Shown here piece after piece: positions 1 to 5,437 of a DNA stretch of 5,437 bases. The stretch is from Bacillota bacterium (GTDB lineage Bacteria > Bacillota > Bacilli > Lactobacillales > Enterococcaceae). The translations under genes were made by a program, and so were the position numbers. Below the pieces are notes generated by a model that was given only the letters and a program-made list of their open reading frames with translations, ran no database searches and was not told the origin of the DNA. The DNA is taken from contig JAEWFE010000346.1 of the NCBI GenBank assembly GCA_023389005.1, positions 1 through 5,437 on the forward strand. The letters run 5' to 3'. Position 1 is the first letter of the stretch. The number at the start of each line of letters is the position of its first letter.

Positions 1-361
1 GAATTGGTTTTTGTCCCTTTAAAGCTTGTTGTAACATTGGGGTATCACATTGCGCCTTCACAAGTGCCAAGGAATAATAATCTTGCAATAACTGTTGATT
101 AAATTGCGTATTCTCAGCTTCAATAAATAACTGAACTTCTGCAATATTCTTAAAAGCCGCTTCTAAATGACTCACAAATGAATGATAAAGTTCAAAGGGT
201 AAAATCTCCGCAAACTGTAGATAAAACAGCCATTTGCGTTCTGCTTTTAAGACTTTGACTTCTTTCATCTGACCTTGCTTGATTAAAGGATGTTTCAAAA
301 TTTCAGGTGATAATTTCATTTGTTCAAGTAAGATATGATATTTTTCTTGTTGGATAGACAA
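1..361 (-). CDS. polC: DNA polymerase III PolC-type alpha subunit, N-terminal part (partial)
   Basis: PolC is the replicative DNA polymerase of low-GC Gram-positives, with a built-in 3'-5' exonuclease. Only the first 120 codons lie in the window; the gene runs off the left edge. The translation begins (M)SIQQEKYHILLEQMKLSPE and continues with KAERKWLFYLQF, then EILPFELYHSF and FKNIAEVQLFIE. This matches the N-terminal domain of PolC as I recall it from Bacillus subtilis (QFQILLQQINM, ASKSWHFHFQF, LLPFQIYD, FAHIAKV). No polymerase or exonuclease motif is reached. The start is placed at TTG (359-361) because a Shine-Dalgarno sequence AGAGGTG (368-374) sits 6 nt upstream. The in-frame GTG at 368-370 is part of that Shine-Dalgarno sequence. 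The gene follows the proS locus, the usual order in Enterococcaceae, and has its own promoter (403-411). Identification is by recalled homology and position. Confidence 0.9.
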   Translation of the reverse strand, partial: MSIQQEKYHILLEQMKLSPEILKHPLIKQGQMKEVKVLKAERKWLFYLQFAEILPFELYHSFVSHLEAAFKNIAEVQLFIEAENTQFNQQLLQDYYSLALVKAQCDTPMLQQALKGQKPI

Positions 362-367
362 AACAGA

Positions 368-374
368 CACCTCT
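368..374 (-). promoter_or_regulatory. polC ribosome binding site, selects a TTG start
   Basis: On the minus strand the sequence reads AAGAGGTG TCTGTT TTG. AGAGGTG is a near-consensus Shine-Dalgarno sequence, 6 nt from TTG (359-361). The GTG inside it is in frame but would have no ribosome binding site at a usable distance, so TTG is the preferred initiator. Confidence 0.7.
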
Positions 375-402
375 TCTTTTTACAAAAATAAACGTACAAT
401 CT

Positions 403-411
403 ATTATAGCA
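403..411 (-). promoter_or_regulatory. polC promoter, extended -10
   Basis: The minus strand reads TTTGCTATAATAGATTG, giving a perfect TATAAT (403-408) preceded by TGC (409-411), the TGn extended -10 signature. No good -35 hexamer is found 16-19 nt upstream, because that stretch is the hairpin of the preceding terminator; extended -10 promoters tolerate this. Transcription would start near 396, leaving a leader of about 35 nt before the polC start. The promoter makes polC transcription independent of the upstream gene. Confidence 0.7.
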
Positions 412-447
412 AAAAAAGCGATAGACCGCGAAAAAAATTCACGGCTA
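411..447 (-). terminator. Rho-independent terminator after the proS-like gene
   Basis: On the minus strand CCGTGAA pairs with TTCGCGG (7 bp including one G-T wobble) around a TTTTT loop. The stem can be extended outward by three more pairs past one bulged base (422-425 with 445-447). After a four-base gap comes a run of seven T (411-417). The hairpin starts 8 bp after the proS-like stop codon. The last bases of the T-run overlap the TG of the polC extended -10. Confidence 0.8.
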
Positions 448-454
448 CCACTTC

Positions 455-2050
455 TTATTCTGCATTTTGAGCTAATAGAATTTCTAATGTCCCGAGTAAG
501 TCATCTAAACGCACTTCTACCTTCGATTGACTAGACGTAATCTCTAATTCCACAACTTGATCGGCAGCTTTTTTGCCGACAACGATGCGAATCGGACAAC
601 CAATCAAATCCGCTTCAGCAAATTTCACGCCAATACGTTCTTCGCGATCATCGACAAGCACTTCATAATTAGCCTGGATTAATTTTTCCTCAACAAACTG
701 CATCAATTGCTTTTGATAATAATCTTGAATTTCCACAGCAATCAGATGCACATCAAAGGGCGCAATAGCACGAGGCCAACTCATCTTTTGACCCACACGC
801 TTTTGATCGACAATTAAGGCAAAAATTTCCGACAAATTCATCGCAAAATGACCTAATTCAATCTGTACACGCTCATTTTCATCATTGGTCACGTGAAAAA
901 CAGAAGAATCAATCGCACGCATATTTTCCACACGGGCAATTCTGACGGCTGAACTTGCCTCTAGTATACCTTGACTTTCAATCGCTGTTTCACCAGGATG
1001 AACCAAACGCAAATCAACAAATTGAACTTGTTCAAAGCTTGCGAGATTGACATTTTGATAGTTTTTAGCAAGGAACCCACAATTAGCCAACGTATAATTT
1101 GCTTGCGTTAAGACGGTCTCATCCGCGTAAATCTCACATTCAGCCAACAAATCATCCAAACTGGCAAAAACCTTCTCACCTTCAAAGTCTACTATCTCTT
1201 CGGTTGCTAAAACTTTATGCAATTTTACTACACTTAATTCATCCGCTTGACGCATAAAGACGGCAATGATTTTCTCTGCTTGTTTGAATAGCTGAATTTG
1301 TAACCTTGGCGCATCCTTTTCAATAGTTTGAAGATGTTCCAATGGTAGATAATTTTTCGCACTCACCTTGTTACTACCTTGACTAATTGCTAAAGTCTGT
1401 AAAGCTGCATACGAACCTAAAGAAGCCTTCAACACTGTCTCATAGCCATTTTCGGTATCTCCAGTAAAAACTTTTGATTGTAAGGCATGAATACCATCGC
1501 CAGTTAACATCGCAAAGTCAATCTCACATTTACTTAAAAACTGACTGATTGCTATCAACAGCTGCTGATAGATTGCTTCCCGGCCTTCTTCGGTTGGATG
1601 AAGAAAGAAACCATCGACAAATAGTTCATGCGTTTCTTTTAATAAAGAGTGCATTCGCTTCACTTCATCTACCGCAATAGTTTGGACTTGATAAAAAGTA
1701 AGTGGTAGTTGACGATAAGACTGAATTTCGCGACTTAATAACTGAATGACCGAAAAATCAGTTAAAGCTAAATCAGTCACCAGCTGCAACTGATTATCGG
1801 TTAAAACATTTTCTTGCTGCGCTACTTGATTAGTCACACTAAAACGTAACTCATTGGCATCAATCGCACGTAACTCAGCGCGCAATAATAATTCTAACTT
1901 TTGAATTATTCGATTGGCTAAAGGCAGGTAAGCAAAATCATGACTCCCCACTTGACGAATATACCCACCCTTTAAAAGTAGCTGAATATACTCGGCACCC
2001 TCTGTAGACGAATCTTTTAAAGTTGGAATAAATAAATTTGACTGTTTCAT
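455..2050 (-). CDS. Prolyl-tRNA synthetase homologue lacking the catalytic motifs (probable pseudoenzyme)
   Basis: This 531-residue protein occupies the proS locus. ProRS is a class II enzyme that charges tRNA(Pro); the bacterial type is about 565-575 residues with an inserted INS editing domain. Both ends are plainly ProRS: MKQSNLFIPTLK, GYIRQV, YLPLANR and AIDANEL (residues 1-68), and a well-kept anticodon-binding domain (about 430-528) with IAPFDVHL, YEVLVDDREER, GVKFAEADLIGCPIRI and VGKK. The core between them is not. Motif 2, normally RDEKRPRFGLLRGREF, reads VDEVKRMHSLLKETHE (127-142), losing the ATP-binding Arg. Motif 3, normally GCYGIGVSR, reads GHFAMNLSE (400-408), with Glu for Arg. 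The THEE loop is ALTDF (95-99), and GIEVGHIF is absent. The INS region (about 225-335) is shortened. ATG 2048-2050 has AGGGG 6 nt upstream, and eep ends 16 bp before. Aminoacylation is very unlikely; tRNA binding is an inference. Alternatives are a slowly decaying gene or a repurposed regulator. The proS symbol is withheld because activity is doubtful. Confidence 0.9.
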   Translation of the reverse strand: MKQSNLFIPTLKDSSTEGAEYIQLLLKGGYIRQVGSHDFAYLPLANRIIQKLELLLRAELRAIDANELRFSVTNQVAQQENVLTDNQLQLVTDLALTDFSVIQLLSREIQSYRQLPLTFYQVQTIAVDEVKRMHSLLKETHELFVDGFFLHPTEEGREAIYQQLLIAISQFLSKCEIDFAMLTGDGIHALQSKVFTGDTENGYETVLKASLGSYAALQTLAISQGSNKVSAKNYLPLEHLQTIEKDAPRLQIQLFKQAEKIIAVFMRQADELSVVKLHKVLATEEIVDFEGEKVFASLDDLLAECEIYADETVLTQANYTLANCGFLAKNYQNVNLASFEQVQFVDLRLVHPGETAIESQGILEASSAVRIARVENMRAIDSSVFHVTNDENERVQIELGHFAMNLSEIFALIVDQKRVGQKMSWPRAIAPFDVHLIAVEIQDYYQKQLMQFVEEKLIQANYEVLVDDREERIGVKFAEADLIGCPIRIVVGKKAADQVVELEITSSQSKVEVRLDDLLGTLEILLAQNAE

Positions 2051-2056
2051 TTTTAA

Positions 2057-2061
2057 CCCCT
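2057..2061 (-). promoter_or_regulatory. Ribosome binding site of the proS-like gene
   Basis: AGGGG on the minus strand lies 6 nt before the ATG at 2048-2050, inside the 16-bp gap after the eep stop. A well-spaced ribosome binding site at this degenerate synthetase gene supports continued translation, probably from the eep transcript, since the gap has no room for a promoter or T-box leader. Confidence 0.6.
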
Positions 2062-2066
2062 AAAAA

Positions 2067-3335
2067 TTATCTAAAAAACATCCTTTGAATATCATTCCAA
2101 GTGACTAATACAAAGAGCAATAGAATCATTCCCACACCAATCATGGTAATTATGCCTTCTTGTTCGGGCTTTAATGGTTTGCGACGAATGGCTTCTAAAA
2201 TATTTAAGACGAGTTTGCCACCATCTAATGCAGGGATTGGGAGTAAATTAAAAATCCCAATATTCACCGAAATCAAAGCCATATACGCAATAATCGTGAT
2301 GATACCTTCATTGGCTACCTGCGCAGATTGTTGGAAAATGGCTACTGGACCGCCTAATTTATTAATATCAGGCTGAACAATAATTGATTTTAAAGCTTGG
2401 AAGATTTGTGTGGCCATATTTAGCGATACTTCAAAACCACCAGTAATCATGGTCATCACACCAGTTTTCTTATACATGGTGATACCAATTTGACCCACTT
2501 TTTCATCATTGACCGTCACAGTTTTAGGTGTTAAGGTTGTTGTTTTGGTTTGACCATCACGTGTATAGGTGACTTTAAGTGATTTTCCTGGATTTTTTTG
2601 AATTTCATCTACCAAATCATTCCAATTACTAATTTTCTTGTTAGCAATCGTTTTGATTTCATCCCCTTGTTTCAATCCAGCTTGACTAGCAGGTGAATCG
2701 GGCATAATTTCGCCTAATTTGGAAGTATTCGGATCACTCATCCCACCTTGCATAAAGACCAAAATCACACACAAGACAAAAGTTAAGATAAAATTGTTTA
2801 ACGGACCCGCAAAATTGGTAAGCATGCGTTGCCATAATTTAGCTGACTGGAATTGTACATCTCGTGGTGCGATGCGAATTTCCGTACCATCAGATTCAAT
2901 CACCGTCGCATCATGATCGACAGCAAAACGCACAAGCTTGCTATCCTCTCCATTGACATAGCCTTCTACATAAAGTTCATCTTCTAAATCACTATCGGCA
3001 ACCTCAAAAGGAATACTATTTTCCAATTCCACTTTTTCGCAGCAATTCATCTTGTGCACGACATTATTTTCATCGACGACTAATGAAATAAACATCCCTG
3101 GTGTTAAATCGCCACCTTCATCTGCACCGGCCATTCGCACATAGCCGCCTAAAGGAAGCAAGCGAATCGTATAGGCCACCCCATCTTTTCCTTGTTTGGC
3201 AAAGACTTTCGGACCCATCCCGATAGAAAATTCACGCACTAAAATACCAGATTTACGTGCAAAATAAAAATGTCCAAACTCATGAACAATGACGATAACT
3301 GAAAAGATAATCAAAAATACTAGAATCGATTTCAT
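2067..3335 (-). CDS. eep: Eep/RseP-family site-2 zinc metalloprotease
   Basis: This is a 422-residue intramembrane protease that cuts within the membrane. In Enterococcus faecalis the family member Eep processes lipoprotein signal peptides into sex pheromones and cleaves the anti-sigma factor RsiV; those roles are known for the family, not shown here. Visible features are a first membrane helix (about 4-20) carrying zinc motif HEFGH (His18, Glu19, His22), the conserved REFSIGMGPK and RLLPLGGYVRM, a hydrophilic segment (72-160) with HDATVIESDGTEIRIAP, a second helix (about 174-195), one PDZ domain (about 204-286), a helix near 347-366 leading into NLLPIPALDGG (Asn363, Asp371, the third zinc ligand), and a last helix (396-414) ending VTWNDIQR. 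Length is normal and all catalytic residues are present. ATG 3333-3335 is chosen because family members begin MK-hydrophobic. The frame extends to a TTG at 3375-3377, but that start would add 14 unneeded residues and its nearest AAGGTG is 13 nt away. The proS-like gene follows after 16 bp. Confidence 0.95.
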   Translation of the reverse strand: MKSILVFLIIFSVIVIVHEFGHFYFARKSGILVREFSIGMGPKVFAKQGKDGVAYTIRLLPLGGYVRMAGADEGGDLTPGMFISLVVDENNVVHKMNCCEKVELENSIPFEVADSDLEDELYVEGYVNGEDSKLVRFAVDHDATVIESDGTEIRIAPRDVQFQSAKLWQRMLTNFAGPLNNFILTFVLCVILVFMQGGMSDPNTSKLGEIMPDSPASQAGLKQGDEIKTIANKKISNWNDLVDEIQKNPGKSLKVTYTRDGQTKTTTLTPKTVTVNDEKVGQIGITMYKKTGVMTMITGGFEVSLNMATQIFQALKSIIVQPDINKLGGPVAIFQQSAQVANEGIITIIAYMALISVNIGIFNLLPIPALDGGKLVLNILEAIRRKPLKPEQEGIITMIGVGMILLLFVLVTWNDIQRMFFR

Positions 3336-3361
3336 CTCATCACTCGCTTTCTCAAAAATTA

Positions 3362-3390
3362 TTTTTAATCTAAACAAATTCTTTGGTAAA
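3362..3390 (-). promoter_or_regulatory. Weak candidate promoter for eep
   Basis: The minus strand has TTTACC (3385-3390), a 17-nt spacer and TAAAAA (3362-3367), each matching consensus at 4 of 6 positions. A start near 3355 would leave a leader of about 20 nt carrying GAGTGAT, a Shine-Dalgarno-like element, before ATG 3335. A promoter is expected here because cdsA is terminated upstream and the ATPase gene intervenes. The region is so AT-rich that other choices are possible, for example TATAAG near 3403-3408. Confidence 0.3.
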
Positions 3391-3449
3391 CACCTTTTCT
3401 CACTTATAAACTATTTTACAGTTTCTTATCTTATTTTTAAAGTTTTTTA

Positions 3450-3472
3450 GCTAAATATTGCGAAGATTTAAC
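3450..3472 (-). other. Imperfect palindrome downstream of the ATPase gene
   Basis: A 23-bp inverted repeat (minus strand, GTTAAATCTT, loop CGC, AATATTTAGC) can form nine of ten pairs, one of them G-T. No T-run follows on either strand, so it is not a standard intrinsic terminator. It lies in the 160-bp spacer between the ATPase stop (3496) and the eep start. It could be a protein-binding site, a processed 3' end, or chance in AT-rich DNA. Confidence 0.3.
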
Positions 3473-3495
3473 AGAGTAGACATGATTTTGCAAAG

Positions 3496-4896
3496 TTAAA
3501 TTTTAGACAGATACGTATAAATATCCGCAAAAGTCACCAACTCGACATTGCCTAATTGCTCGGCCCGTTCTTGACAAGCTGGTGTAAAACCTGTTTTGCT
3601 GAATAAGAAATAATGATTCTCAACATACGGAAACATTTGACTGCGCTCAATTAATTGATCTAACACTTGTGTACCAACCCGTTCATTTTTCCACTTACAC
3701 TCACCAAATACTGCCGCGTGCCCGGAAGTTCCCATAATATCGATTTCTTCTTGCTTTTTCGTTTGTGGATTATTGCCCCACCAACTGGCTAAGTCTAAAA
3801 AGGTAAAACTTAAGTCATTTTGAAGCAATCTTTGCCATAAATATTCGGTACAGATTTTTTCAAAAATATACCCCATATATTGATCAAGGTGTGGCGCAAT
3901 ATATTGATAGGCTTGTTCACTTGCCCCTCTGGAAATCAAGCTAGTTAGTTGAGGGATAAAACGAAACCAGAATTGAAATAAAGGATCATTTAAACGATAA
4001 ATTGTCTTTTTCCCTTGTTTTTCACCATAAGGAACGGCTTTGCTTACTAGTTGGAGTGCGATTAAATTTCGCAAGTATGTGGATACCATTGCTGTTGATT
4101 CACCCACTTTACTCGCTATTTCAGAAACTCTACTACTACCGTTTGCAATTGCCGTTAAAATTGCGTTATACATTGCTACTTCTCGCATTTCTTGTTTTAA
4201 TAAATTTTCTGGTTCTGAATAAAGAAATGCATTTGGATTTAAGACATTCTCTATTAAATTTTCCTTTATAGATAAGTTTTGGTTCACTTGAATAAGATAT
4301 TGCGGTGTTCCTCCAACAATCCCATAATAATAAGCACTATCCAAGGGTGAGACGTTTTTAAAATACTTTATTACCTCTTTATATTCAAAAGGATTCAGCT
4401 TCATTTGTGCCGTCCTTCTTCCGTGCAAAGGCGCTTTGTAAGCTAAAACCTCTTGTTCCATAAAAGACATAGATGAACCACATAATATTAACATCAACTT
4501 TGAATCATTTCGATACTTATCTATTAACCCTTGCAAAACAGAGGATAAACTCATATCTGACTTGGCAATATATGGATATTCATCGATTGCTAAAATAACT
4601 CGTTTCTCTAAACTCAATTCAAAGATATAATTTAATGCTTCTTGAAAGTTATGAAATTGACTTTTTACTTCTTTCCCTAGTTCAAACTCGAATATACTTT
4701 GGCTTAAGTTTGCTAAATTTTGCTCTTCATTTGATTCGATTCCCATTATATATATTGCAGACTTATCCTCAATAAACTTGCTGATTAATGCTGTTTTCCC
4801 CACTCTTCGTCGACCATACATTACAATAAATTCAAATTTATTAGACAAATAGCATTTTTCTAAAGTCTCCAATTCTTTATCACGACCAATAAACAT
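3496..4896 (-). CDS. ATPase_2/DUF234-type AAA ATPase with PD-(D/E)xK-like C-terminal domain
   Basis: This is a 466-residue P-loop ATPase of the group first described in archaea (ATPase_2 plus DUF234). Its cellular role is not known. Counting from ATG 4905, it shows the N-terminal FIGRDKELE signature (5-13), Walker A GRRRVGKT (31-38), Walker B VILAIDEYPY (103-112, Asp108, Glu109), a sensor-like LILCGSSMSFM (139-149), HGRR with a possible arginine finger (161-164), a winged-helix region (about 245-290, SRVSEIASKVGESTAMVSTY), and a DUF234 domain (about 308-440). The last contains EEIDIMG and GECKWK, giving Asp389, Glu402 and Lys404 spaced as in PD-(D/E)xK nucleases. Length is typical and the gene appears intact. 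Two in-frame ATGs exist. AAGAAAGG directly abuts the one at 4903-4905 but lies about 8 nt from the one at 4894-4896, so the latter is chosen; the longer form adds MFA. The gene separates cdsA from eep and has its own promoter. Acquisition by transfer is an inference from position. Confidence 0.85.
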   Translation of the reverse strand: MFIGRDKELETLEKCYLSNKFEFIVMYGRRRVGKTALISKFIEDKSAIYIMGIESNEEQNLANLSQSIFEFELGKEVKSQFHNFQEALNYIFELSLEKRVILAIDEYPYIAKSDMSLSSVLQGLIDKYRNDSKLMLILCGSSMSFMEQEVLAYKAPLHGRRTAQMKLNPFEYKEVIKYFKNVSPLDSAYYYGIVGGTPQYLIQVNQNLSIKENLIENVLNPNAFLYSEPENLLKQEMREVAMYNAILTAIANGSSRVSEIASKVGESTAMVSTYLRNLIALQLVSKAVPYGEKQGKKTIYRLNDPLFQFWFRFIPQLTSLISRGASEQAYQYIAPHLDQYMGYIFEKICTEYLWQRLLQNDLSFTFLDLASWWGNNPQTKKQEEIDIMGTSGHAAVFGECKWKNERVGTQVLDQLIERSQMFPYVENHYFLFSKTGFTPACQERAEQLGNVELVTFADIYTYLSKI

Positions 4897-4944
4897 CGCA
4901 AACATCCTTTCTTAAATAAATAGCATCCAGTTAAAAACTTATAT

Positions 4945-4985
4945 ATTTAGTATATCATAAACTACTAAATCGTAAACTACTAAAT
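4945..4985 (-). repeat. 15-bp tandem repeat with inverted half-site, operator-like
   Basis: On the plus strand two adjacent copies, CATAAACTACTAAAT (4956-4970) and CGTAAACTACTAAAT (4971-4985), differ at one base. The last eight bases of each, TACTAAAT, recur inverted as ATTTAGTA at 4945-4952. Two direct sites and one opposing site therefore cover the spacer, the -35 and the -10 of the ATPase promoter. This is the geometry expected of a repressor operator, possibly autoregulatory because the adjacent gene has a winged-helix region; that link is speculation. Confidence 0.6.
4949..4976 (-). promoter_or_regulatory. Promoter of the ATPase gene
   Basis: On the minus strand TTTACG (4971-4976, 4 of 6 against TTGACA), a 16-nt spacer and TATACT (4949-4954, 5 of 6 against TATAAT) form a sigma-70/SigA-type promoter. 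TGA directly precedes the -10, so it is also an extended -10. Transcription would start near 4942, giving a leader of about 45 nt. The promoter lies just after the cdsA terminator and is overlaid by the tandem and inverted repeats. Confidence 0.65.
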
Positions 4986-5009
4986 TATGTTCTACTTATT
5001 TGATAGTCC

Positions 5010-5051
5010 AAAAAAAGATAGTTAATCTCCATCGCTGAAAATTAACTATCT
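5010..5051 (-). terminator. Rho-independent terminator after cdsA
   Basis: On the minus strand AGATAGTTAAT (5051-5041) and ATTAACTATCT (5026-5016) form an 11-bp perfect stem with a 14-nt loop, followed by a run of seven T (5016-5010, its first base shared with the stem). The stem begins 6 bp after the cdsA stop codon. It would end the cdsA transcript before the ATPase gene, whereas cdsA and eep are usually directly adjacent and co-oriented in this family. Confidence 0.85.
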
Positions 5052-5057
5052 CAATAT

Positions 5058-5437
5058 TTAAATTAAACCTAATAAATGCATGATTGGAAATACAAACAAC
5101 ATGCTATCGAAGCGGTCTAAAATGCCACCATGTCCCGGCAAAATCTTACCTGAATCTTTCACACCATAGTGACGCTTAAAGGCTGACTCTACTAAATCGC
5201 CAAATTGACCAACCACGGATAAAACAATCGTCATCAATGCTACAGTAAATAAAGAATGGTCAAAATACTGTTTCGCTGGGAAAATGATTAAGTAAATCAC
5301 TGCTACAACTACCGCAGATAAAATACCACCTAAAGCCCCTTCAACCGTTTTGTTTGGCGAAATCTCAGGCCATAATTTGTTTTTACCATATTTACGTCCA
5401 AACATATAAGCACCAATATCAGTAGACCAGACAACTA
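5058..5437 (-). CDS. cdsA: Phosphatidate cytidylyltransferase, C-terminal part (partial)
   Basis: CdsA is a membrane enzyme that makes CDP-diacylglycerol from phosphatidic acid and CTP, the branch point to phosphatidylglycerol and cardiolipin. About 126 C-terminal residues are present; the 5' end lies beyond the right edge. The translation starts VVWSTDIGAYMFGRKYG and continues to KLWPEISPNKTVEG, the conserved CdsA middle region. Two hydrophobic stretches follow (ALGGILSAVVVAVIYLIIF and LFTVALMTIVLSVVGQFGD). The family signature SAFKRHYGVKDSGKILPGHG then runs into GILDRFDSM, with the characteristic KD, HGG and DRFD. The protein ends MHLLGLI, an ordinary end. The ATG at 5403-5405 is internal, since the frame stays open upstream and TDIGAY before it is conserved. 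A terminator follows immediately. Confidence 0.95.
   Translation of the reverse strand, partial: VVWSTDIGAYMFGRKYGKNKLWPEISPNKTVEGALGGILSAVVVAVIYLIIFPAKQYFDHSLFTVALMTIVLSVVGQFGDLVESAFKRHYGVKDSGKILPGHGGILDRFDSMLFVFPIMHLLGLI

Noticed and set aside
455..2050. Calling the synthetase gene a frameshifted or truncated pseudogene
   Set aside because: No internal stop or frame change is seen, both termini match ProRS, and homology resumes in register on either side of each degenerate motif. The defects are substitutions and in-frame deletions.
2051..2066. T-box or other riboswitch leader before the synthetase gene
   Set aside because: Only 16 bp separate the eep stop from the synthetase ATG, which is too short for any leader structure.
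2101..2376. Plus-strand open frame of 91 codons
   Set aside because: It lies entirely antisense to eep, has no recognisable product and no convincing ribosome binding site. It mirrors the conserved eep codons and is a shadow frame.
2719..2916. Plus-strand open frame of 65 codons
   Set aside because: It is antisense to the PDZ and membrane-helix region of eep, with no independent coding signal.
3336..3377. Upstream TTG extension of eep (14 more residues)
   Set aside because: Family members begin MK followed by the first membrane helix, as at ATG 3335. The nearest Shine-Dalgarno-like AAGGTG is 13 nt from the TTG, and the extension would overlap the likely promoter.
4002..4271. Two overlapping plus-strand open frames (89 and 60 codons)
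   Set aside because: Both are antisense to the winged-helix part of the ATPase gene. Their leucine-rich translation is what AT-rich complementary codons produce.
4897..4905. First ATG of the ATPase gene as the start
   Set aside because: The Shine-Dalgarno sequence AAGAAAGG directly abuts this ATG with no spacer, while the next in-frame ATG has proper spacing and fits the family N-terminus FIGRDKEL. It remains possible but is less likely.

Overview
The window looks like low-GC Firmicute (Lactobacillales) DNA, and the protein sequences fit the family Enterococcaceae best. The site-2 protease resembles Enterococcus Eep along its whole length, down to a C-terminal VTWNDIQR. The gene order cdsA, eep/rseP, proS, polC is the usual chromosomal order for that group. 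Every credible gene is on the minus strand, so transcription runs from high to low coordinates. The genus cannot be fixed from this sequence.

Layout in the direction of transcription: (1) the 3' part of cdsA (5437-5058), which makes CDP-diacylglycerol, followed by a strong intrinsic terminator (5051-5010); (2) a promoter region with 15-bp tandem repeats and an inverted half-site (4985-4945); (3) an ATPase_2/DUF234-type ATPase with a PD-(D/E)xK-like C-terminal domain (4896-3496), lying between cdsA and eep, which are normally adjacent; (4) an AT-rich spacer of about 160 bp with a weak candidate promoter; (5) eep/rseP, an intramembrane zinc metalloprotease (3335-2067); (6) 16 bp later, an intact 531-codon prolyl-tRNA synthetase homologue (2050-455); (7) a terminator directly abutting an extended -10 promoter (447-403); (8) the first 120 codons of polC (361-1), probably starting at TTG.

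The most remarkable item is the gene at the proS locus. Its two ends are clearly bacterial ProRS, and the C-terminal anticodon-binding domain is well conserved. However, all three class II synthetase motifs, the THEE loop, the GIEVGHIF region and the INS editing domain are replaced or shortened: the motif 2 arginine is Val and the motif 3 arginine is Glu. The frame is open throughout and has a good ribosome binding site. It reads as a ProRS pseudoenzyme that may still bind tRNA(Pro), which implies a separate active ProRS elsewhere in the genome. The second notable item is the ATPase cassette, with its own terminator-bounded, repeat-containing promoter, splitting an otherwise conserved housekeeping operon.
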